DNA of 10,575 bases. It comes from Candidatus Binataceae bacterium (lineage in GTDB: Bacteria; Desulfobacterota; Binatia; Binatales; Binataceae). The stretch lies in NCBI GenBank assembly GCA_030042765.1, contig JASHZA010000369.1, forward strand, positions 1 to 10,575. Direction: 5' to 3'. Below the pieces are notes generated by a model. That model ran no database searches. It worked only from the letters and a program-made list of their open reading frames with translations, and was not told the DNA's origin. The stretch's first letter is position 1. Every line of letters starts with the position of its first letter. A program made the position numbers and the translations under genes. Shown here in pieces: positions 6,115-10,575 of the stretch.

Positions 6115-7013
6115 TGCTGGGTCTGCCGGCAGAATTCACGCCCGAATTTCTTGCGCGCCTCGAGCAGCTGCGGCTGAAGACGCGGCGCGAGTACGCGGGG
6201 ATGGGCAAGGGATCCCATCTTTCGCCGCGGCGCGGGTCCTCGCTCGAGTTCAGCGACTTCCGCCACTACTCCCGCGGCGATGATTTCCGTTATATCGACT
6301 GGGGGCTGTACGGCCGCACCGACAAGTACTACATCAAGCTGTTCAAAGAGGAAGAAGACCTTCTCACCTACATTTTCCTCGACGCCAGCGCCTCGATGGG
6401 GTTTCCCCAACGCGACCGCAAATTCGAGGCTGCGGTGGCAACGGCGCTCGCCGTCGCCTACGTTGCACTTGCGGCGGGAGACCGCGTGATGGTTCGGGTA
6501 CTGGCGGGGAAGGGAGAGCCGCCGGCGCCGGTTTTCGTGTACGGACGCCATCGTATCGTCGAACTGGCACGCCATCTGAGCGCGATTCGGCCGGGTGGCG
6601 AACTCGATTTCGCGCCCGCGCTGGCGCGGGAGATGGTTTCGATCCGGCGCGCCGGCAAGGTCTTCGTAATTTCGGATTTCCTCGGCCTGCTGAACTCGGT
6701 CGAGCGCGCGTTGGGACTGTTTACCGCGGCGAACATGGACGTGAGCGCGGTGCAAATCCTTGGCGCGACCGAACTTGACGGGCAGGGCCTGCAGGGCGAT
6801 GTCGAGGTGGTCGACGCGGAAACCGGCGAACGTGTGCGCGTTTCGGTCGGCGCGCGCGAACGCCAGAGATATCGCGAGACGCTGATGCGGCTGGCGCACG
6901 AGATCCGGTTCTTCTGTTCGCGCAGCGGCCTTCATTACGCGCTCTACACCACCGATCGCGAGTTTCACGATTTCTTCGTGCACGCGGCGGCCAGTCTCGG
7001 GCTGGTGCATTAG
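6114..7013 (+). CDS. DUF58 domain-containing protein with VWA-like fold, MoxR partner
   Basis: This 299-residue protein has no transmembrane segment and is probably cytoplasmic or membrane-peripheral. The DUF58 signature is clear: GSSLEFSDFRHYSRGDDFRY (41-60) followed by IDWGLYGRTDKYYIKLFKEE (61-80). A VWA-like core follows, with the metal-site motif FLDASASMG (88-96: Asp90, Ser92, Ser94) and VISDFL (185-190, Asp188), so the metal ligands look intact. DUF58 proteins are regularly encoded directly after moxR and are taken to be adaptors or substrates of the ATPase; their biochemical role is poorly known. The ATG at 6114 overlaps the moxR stop by one base (TGATG). A TTG one codon upstream is in frame but less likely. 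The gene ends 27 bp before the BatA-like gene. The single cysteine (Cys268) has no apparent significance. Confidence 0.94.
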   Translation: MLGLPAEFTPEFLARLEQLRLKTRREYAGMGKGSHLSPRRGSSLEFSDFRHYSRGDDFRYIDWGLYGRTDKYYIKLFKEEEDLLTYIFLDASASMGFPQRDRKFEAAVATALAVAYVALAAGDRVMVRVLAGKGEPPAPVFVYGRHRIVELARHLSAIRPGGELDFAPALAREMVSIRRAGKVFVISDFLGLLNSVERALGLFTAANMDVSAVQILGATELDGQGLQGDVEVVDAETGERVRVSVGARERQRYRETLMRLAHEIRFFCSRSGLHYALYTTDREFHDFFVHAAASLGLVH

Positions 7014-7040
7014 CGCCGGAGACGATGGGCGCTTGAGGCA

Positions 7041-8852
7041 ATGGGACTGCTGTATCCTGGCGCGCTCTATTTCTTCGCCATCGTTCCGGCGCTGATTATT
7101 GCGTATCTGGCGCGCGAGCGGCCGCGCCAAGCCACGGTCTCGAGCGTGCTCGCCTTCCGCGCACTGCGCCTGATGCGAGGCGAGCGCTTCGGCGGCCGTC
7201 CGCGTTTTCCGTGGACCTTCTTCGTCGAGTTGCTGATCCTTTGCCTGGCGGTGATTGCGATGGCAGGTCCCTACGCCGTGCGCAAAGGGAATCCGATCGC
7301 GGTCGTGATCGACAATTCGGCCGCCATGCAGGCGAAGACGGCGGCGGGCCCGACCCGCTTCGAAGATGCGGTCGCGAAAGTAATCGAGGCGCTCGAGACC
7401 GAAAGCGACGGCGGCCAGGTGACCGTGTATACGACCGCTCCGCAGCCCCGTTCGCTCGGTGGAGCCTTTGCCGAAACCGGTACCGCAGCAGCGGCGATCC
7501 GGCGCGTGCGGCCGGTCGATGCACCCGACGATGCCGCCGCGTTGACGGCCCTGCTCGCGCAACTCAGCGGCAATCGTCGGATTGGACGTATCATCTTCGC
7601 GAGCTATCGGACGATCGCCGCGCCGCTGCCCGCGCGCTTGACGGCGATCACGACGGGTGAGCCCGTGGCTAACTATGCAATCGGGTCTTTTGCGCTAAGC
7701 CGCGAGACTTTCGGAGCGGCCGCGCTGCGCGCGCGGCTAAATGTCGCCAATTTCAGCGGGGCCACGCAGACGCTCAAGGCGACGATCACCGGCGACGGCA
7801 AAGTAGTGGGTAGTGCGCAGGCGGCGACCGCACCCGGCGAGGTCGCGGCGATCGATTTTCCCAATCTGGCGCCGGCCGAAGAATACCGCGCGCAGCTTCT
7901 TCCGGCCGATGCCTTCGCGCTCGACAATGTCGCCTTTGCGACTGGATCGGCGGTGAAGCCGGTCGCGATCCTTTTCATCAGCCCGGTTCCAGCCGACGGC
8001 GAGAGCTTGAAATCGATCCCCGGGGTCGCGTTAACGACACGTACACCTGCCGCTTACTCGCCTAAGGATCTGGCCGAATCCGACCTCGCGATCTTCGAGT
8101 ACTCGCTGCCAAAGGAAATTCCGCCGGTCAACGCGCTGCTGGTGATGCCGCCGCCCGGCGATCCGGTATTTGATTTCCAGGTCGAACCGGCGGCGCGGAT
8201 CGAACTCACCGGATGGCCTGCGACAGATCCGTTGACCGACGGCGTTAACTTTCGCCTGCTGAACATTCGCTCCGGCGAGTACATCGGGCAGCATCCGTGG
8301 ATGCAGGCGATCGTGAGCGGCGCCGCCGGCGGCCTGATGATAGCGGGAACCCGACAGGGCCATCGTTTCGTCGCCACCGGATTCAATCCGTTTCCCTACC
8401 TGGGGCGGCAGAACCTGCCGATGTCGATCCTGAGTCTTAATCTGCTGAGCTATCTTGCCGGCCTCGGCGCGCAAACGTCCGGCTACCATACGGGCGAGCC
8501 CTGGATCGTGCCGGCGGGGGTGCGGACGATCGTGCAGCCGTCGGGGCGTAAAGAAACGGTCGAGCCGGGCAGCCTGTTTACCGCGACCGAGGAGCAGGGA
8601 ATCTACACGTTGGCAGGCGAGGCGGGGACGCGGACGCTGCGGGCGGTGAACCTGGCTGACCTGGGTGCTTCGGACCTGCAGAACGTGCCGCCGATTAGAA
8701 TCGAATCGGCGGCCGGGGGCGCCCCAGGTGGCGAAGCGACGGTGCGCACATCGCTGTTTCCCTATGTGCTGGCCGCAATAATCGCTCTGATAATGCTGGA
8801 GGCGATCCTGGTGTACCGCAGCCCGCATCCGGCGCTTGAATTGGAGCCGTGA
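7041..8852 (+). CDS. BatA-like membrane protein with degenerate VWA domain
   Basis: The 603-residue protein begins with the BatA N-terminal layout: a transmembrane segment at 5-23, an Arg-rich loop (24-56), a second segment at 58-77, then a VWA-like domain from about 84. The Arg-rich loop suggests a cytoplasmic loop and a periplasmic VWA domain by the positive-inside rule. The metal site is incomplete: the DxSxS motif reads DNSAA (91-95), so its last Ser is Ala, and the usual late Asp is absent where the strand reads RIIFASYRT (183-191). The middle (about 205-560) looks like beta-rich extracytoplasmic domains, including a stretch where NALLVMPPPGDP and GTRQGHRFVATGFN resemble the class I amidotransferase-like insertion seen in such proteins. 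A third hydrophobic segment (about 572-590) ends the protein. The ATG at 7041 has GAGG only two bases ahead of it, so the ribosome site is poor. It overlaps the next gene by four bases (GTGA). It is probably a membrane partner of MoxR/DUF58. Confidence 0.9.
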   Translation: MGLLYPGALYFFAIVPALIIAYLARERPRQATVSSVLAFRALRLMRGERFGGRPRFPWTFFVELLILCLAVIAMAGPYAVRKGNPIAVVIDNSAAMQAKTAAGPTRFEDAVAKVIEALETESDGGQVTVYTTAPQPRSLGGAFAETGTAAAAIRRVRPVDAPDDAAALTALLAQLSGNRRIGRIIFASYRTIAAPLPARLTAITTGEPVANYAIGSFALSRETFGAAALRARLNVANFSGATQTLKATITGDGKVVGSAQAATAPGEVAAIDFPNLAPAEEYRAQLLPADAFALDNVAFATGSAVKPVAILFISPVPADGESLKSIPGVALTTRTPAAYSPKDLAESDLAIFEYSLPKEIPPVNALLVMPPPGDPVFDFQVEPAARIELTGWPATDPLTDGVNFRLLNIRSGEYIGQHPWMQAIVSGAAGGLMIAGTRQGHRFVATGFNPFPYLGRQNLPMSILSLNLLSYLAGLGAQTSGYHTGEPWIVPAGVRTIVQPSGRKETVEPGSLFTATEEQGIYTLAGEAGTRTLRAVNLADLGASDLQNVPPIRIESAAGGAPGGEATVRTSLFPYVLAAIIALIMLEAILVYRSPHPALELEP

Positions 8853-10575
8853 ACGCTCAGCATCTTCTCGAAGAGTTGGCGCCGCGGGGGCTCACGCTGG
8901 CAAATCCGCGCGCGCTTTATCTGTTGGCGCCGGTGGCGCTGCTGGCCGCCTGGTCGCTCTGGCAGGCCGGGACGATTCGCCGCGCGGCGGCGCCGCTGAT
9001 TCGCACGCTCGCGCTGGCGCTGTTCGTACTGGCGATGGCTGACCCGCAAAGCGTGGTGCGATCGGAGGGGAATACGAGACCCGCGCTGATCGACGCGTCG
9101 GCCAGCATCACTCCCGCGATGCGCACCTACGCGTTCAAACTGTTGCGGGACGGGCTCGGATTTCGCACGCACGATCCGGCGATTCTCTTCGCAACGACCG
9201 CGGTCGACGAAAGCTTCGGCGAGGTCGAAGACGGTGCGGCCACCGGCGCGGGATGCGGCGGCTGTGGTCCCGGAGCCACCAACCTTGAAGCGGCACTCGA
9301 CCGGGTTGCCGCAGAGCCGGCCGCGCGTGGCGGGCCGGTCGTTCTGGTGACGGACGGATGGCAGAATCGGGGCGACGCGGGCGCGGCGGTGAATGCGCTG
9401 CGGGCCGCCGGCATCAGGTTGTTCATCTTCACGCCGCCGGGGGCGCAATCGATCCCGAACGTCGCGATGAGCGAGCTGAGCCTGCCCCCGGCACTGGCCA
9501 AGGCCGAACCGTTCGCGCTGGGCGTGACGATGACGAATCTCAACGCGCAGAGCGCAGCGGGCACAATCTCGATATACCGTAACGGTGCGTTGCTCGATCA
9601 GCGCGCCGTTACGCTGCCGCCAGGTCAATCGCGTTACGATTTTCCGGTGCGGTCGGAGCAGGCCGGCCTGGTCGGTTACCGCGCGGTGTTCAAGCCGGCG
9701 AATCCCGCGCTCGACCTCGATACGGAGGACGATTCGCTCCAGGGATGGGTTGGGATCGGCGCGCAGCAGAAAATTTTGATCCTGACCGACAACGCACGCG
9801 ACGCGAGCTATCTCGAGACGGTCGCTCGGCGCGCCGGCCTGGAGCCCACCGTCACGGTGGTGGCCGGCGGCGATTACAGCGGTAGTCCAAAGGGCTACGA
9901 CGCGGTGATTCTGAACAACGTCGCGCGATCGAGCCTGACGCCGGCTGCGCAGAGCGCGCTCGTTCAGTACGTGGCCGACGGTGGTTCCCTGGCGATGACC
10001 GGCGGCGACCGGAGCTTCGGTCTTGGCGGTTACGAGAACAGTCCGATCGCGAAGGTGATGCCGGTGGTGATGAAGCCGCCGCAGCGTCATGAGCGCAAGC
10101 GGGCGCTGATTTTGATCATCGACAAGTCGGGCTCGATGGGCCGCAACAATAAGCTGGTCTACGCGAAGGCGGCAGCCCTGACCGTGACCAAAACGCTGAG
10201 CGATGCCGACCTGATAGGGGTAATCGGCTTCGATTCGCAGCCGTTTGTGGTGGTGCCGCTGGGACCGCTGGGCAAGATCCGTCCATATTTCGAAGAACTG
10301 ATCAGCCGGCTCAAGGCGCGAGGCACCACCTACCTGCTGCCCGCGCTGGAGGAGGCGGAGCGCACGCTCGCGCAAAGCGGCGCGTCGATCAAGCACGTCG
10401 TAATCCTGACCGATGGAGAGACCGGCGGCACCGCTTCGATGTACTACGACCTGGTGTCGAATATGCGGCGCGAAGGCGGCGCGACGATCTCAGCGATAGC
10501 GATCGGGCGCGAGGCAAATCTTCCGCTGCTGGAAGCGATCGCGCGCTACGGCGGCGGCGGCTTCTATCAGACTGA
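8849..10575 (+). CDS. Tandem-VWA membrane protein with glutamine-amidotransferase-like middle domain, partial at 3' end
   Basis: The frame is open from GTG 8849 to the window edge, giving 575 residues and two extra bases. Two hydrophobic segments (about 22-39 and 48-65) flank a basic loop (GTIRRAAAPLIR), so what follows is probably periplasmic. VWA domain 1 (about 78-200) has DASAS (82-86), Thr144 and VTDG (167-170, Asp169). A beta-rich linker follows (about 205-300). A class I glutamine-amidotransferase-like domain (about 307-410) then shows KILILTDN, YDAVILNN and GGSLAMTGGDRSFGLGGY (378-395); it lacks any cysteine, so it cannot be a Cys-dependent amidase. VWA domain 2 (about 418-575) has IDKSGSMG (424-431), Thr493 and LTDGE (520-524). 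Both metal sites look complete. The only cysteines are Cys136 and Cys139, in GCGGCG just before the Thr of the first site. The GTG overlaps the preceding stop (GTGA), suggesting coupling. The next in-frame ATG (9037) would remove the membrane segments. Family members often reach 800-950 residues. Confidence 0.93.
   Translation, partial: MNAQHLLEELAPRGLTLANPRALYLLAPVALLAAWSLWQAGTIRRAAAPLIRTLALALFVLAMADPQSVVRSEGNTRPALIDASASITPAMRTYAFKLLRDGLGFRTHDPAILFATTAVDESFGEVEDGAATGAGCGGCGPGATNLEAALDRVAAEPAARGGPVVLVTDGWQNRGDAGAAVNALRAAGIRLFIFTPPGAQSIPNVAMSELSLPPALAKAEPFALGVTMTNLNAQSAAGTISIYRNGALLDQRAVTLPPGQSRYDFPVRSEQAGLVGYRAVFKPANPALDLDTEDDSLQGWVGIGAQQKILILTDNARDASYLETVARRAGLEPTVTVVAGGDYSGSPKGYDAVILNNVARSSLTPAAQSALVQYVADGGSLAMTGGDRSFGLGGYENSPIAKVMPVVMKPPQRHERKRALILIIDKSGSMGRNNKLVYAKAAALTVTKTLSDADLIGVIGFDSQPFVVVPLGPLGKIRPYFEELISRLKARGTTYLLPALEEAERTLAQSGASIKHVVILTDGETGGTASMYYDLVSNMRREGGATISAIAIGREANLPLLEAIARYGGGGFYQT

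Noticed and set aside
6045..7562. Long minus-strand open frame (505 codons) opposite the DUF58 and BatA-like genes
   Set aside because: It is antisense to two well-supported genes, its product is Arg/His-rich with no recognisable motif, and such frames are common opposite GC-rich genes.
7041..8852. The degenerate VWA protein considered as a decaying pseudogene
   Set aside because: The frame is intact over 603 residues, with all membrane segments and coupled ends. Loss of metal ligands looks like divergence, not decay.
8762..10396. Long minus-strand open frame (544 codons) opposite the tandem-VWA gene
   Set aside because: The plus-strand frame carries clear VWA motifs throughout. The antisense product is Arg/His-rich and without domain signatures, so it is a codon-bias shadow.
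5095..10575. The MoxR/VWA cluster considered as an anti-phage ternary (MoxR-VWA) defence system
   Set aside because: MoxR-VWA pairs do occur in defence and conflict systems, but here there is no nuclease, protease or other effector, and the neighbours are housekeeping genes (ruvX, mltG). An envelope chaperone module is simpler.

Overview
The window looks like chromosomal DNA of a GC-rich Gram-negative bacterium. Two features suggest a Gram-negative cell: an anchored M23 endopeptidase of the MepM/OapA-like layout, and a MoxR/DUF58/BatA/VWA cluster whose membrane proteins appear to carry large periplasmic domains. The gene order and codon use would fit a deltaproteobacterial or Binatota-like lineage, but that is a weak guess. 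No mobile element, CRISPR array, tRNA or rRNA was seen. Every gene has the same GC-rich character, so nothing points to recent transfer.

Layout. On the minus strand, reading leftward from about 1943, are an M23 peptidase (468-1943) and, after a 116-bp gap, the start of a glycerophosphodiester phosphodiesterase (1-351, cut by the window edge). A 136-bp divergent region (1944-2079) separates them from seven closely packed plus-strand genes: ruvX (2080-2514), mltG (2563-3573), a Gly/Gln-rich membrane protein of unknown function (3610-5079), a MoxR AAA+ ATPase (5095-6114), a DUF58 protein (6114-7013), a BatA-like membrane protein with a degenerate VWA domain (7041-8852), and a membrane protein with two VWA domains around a glutamine-amidotransferase-like domain (8849 to beyond 10575).

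How the genes fit together. Gaps of 48, 36, 15, -1, 27 and -4 bp suggest one operon or two nested ones. MoxR ATPases with DUF58/VWA partners are known as chaperone-like modules that mature or activate protein complexes, often in the envelope. MltG cuts nascent glycan strands at the inner membrane, and the divergent M23 enzyme cuts peptide cross-links. The arrangement suggests an envelope or cell-wall maintenance locus, but co-location does not prove that the MoxR module acts on these enzymes.

The most unusual points are: four VWA domains with different metal-site integrity in three consecutive proteins; a lone CGGC cysteine pair beside the metal site of one of them; an unrecognised low-complexity membrane protein just ahead of moxR; and a strong predicted G-quadruplex within that gene. 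No wholly new system is demonstrated here. The nearest candidate is this variant MoxR/VWA module.
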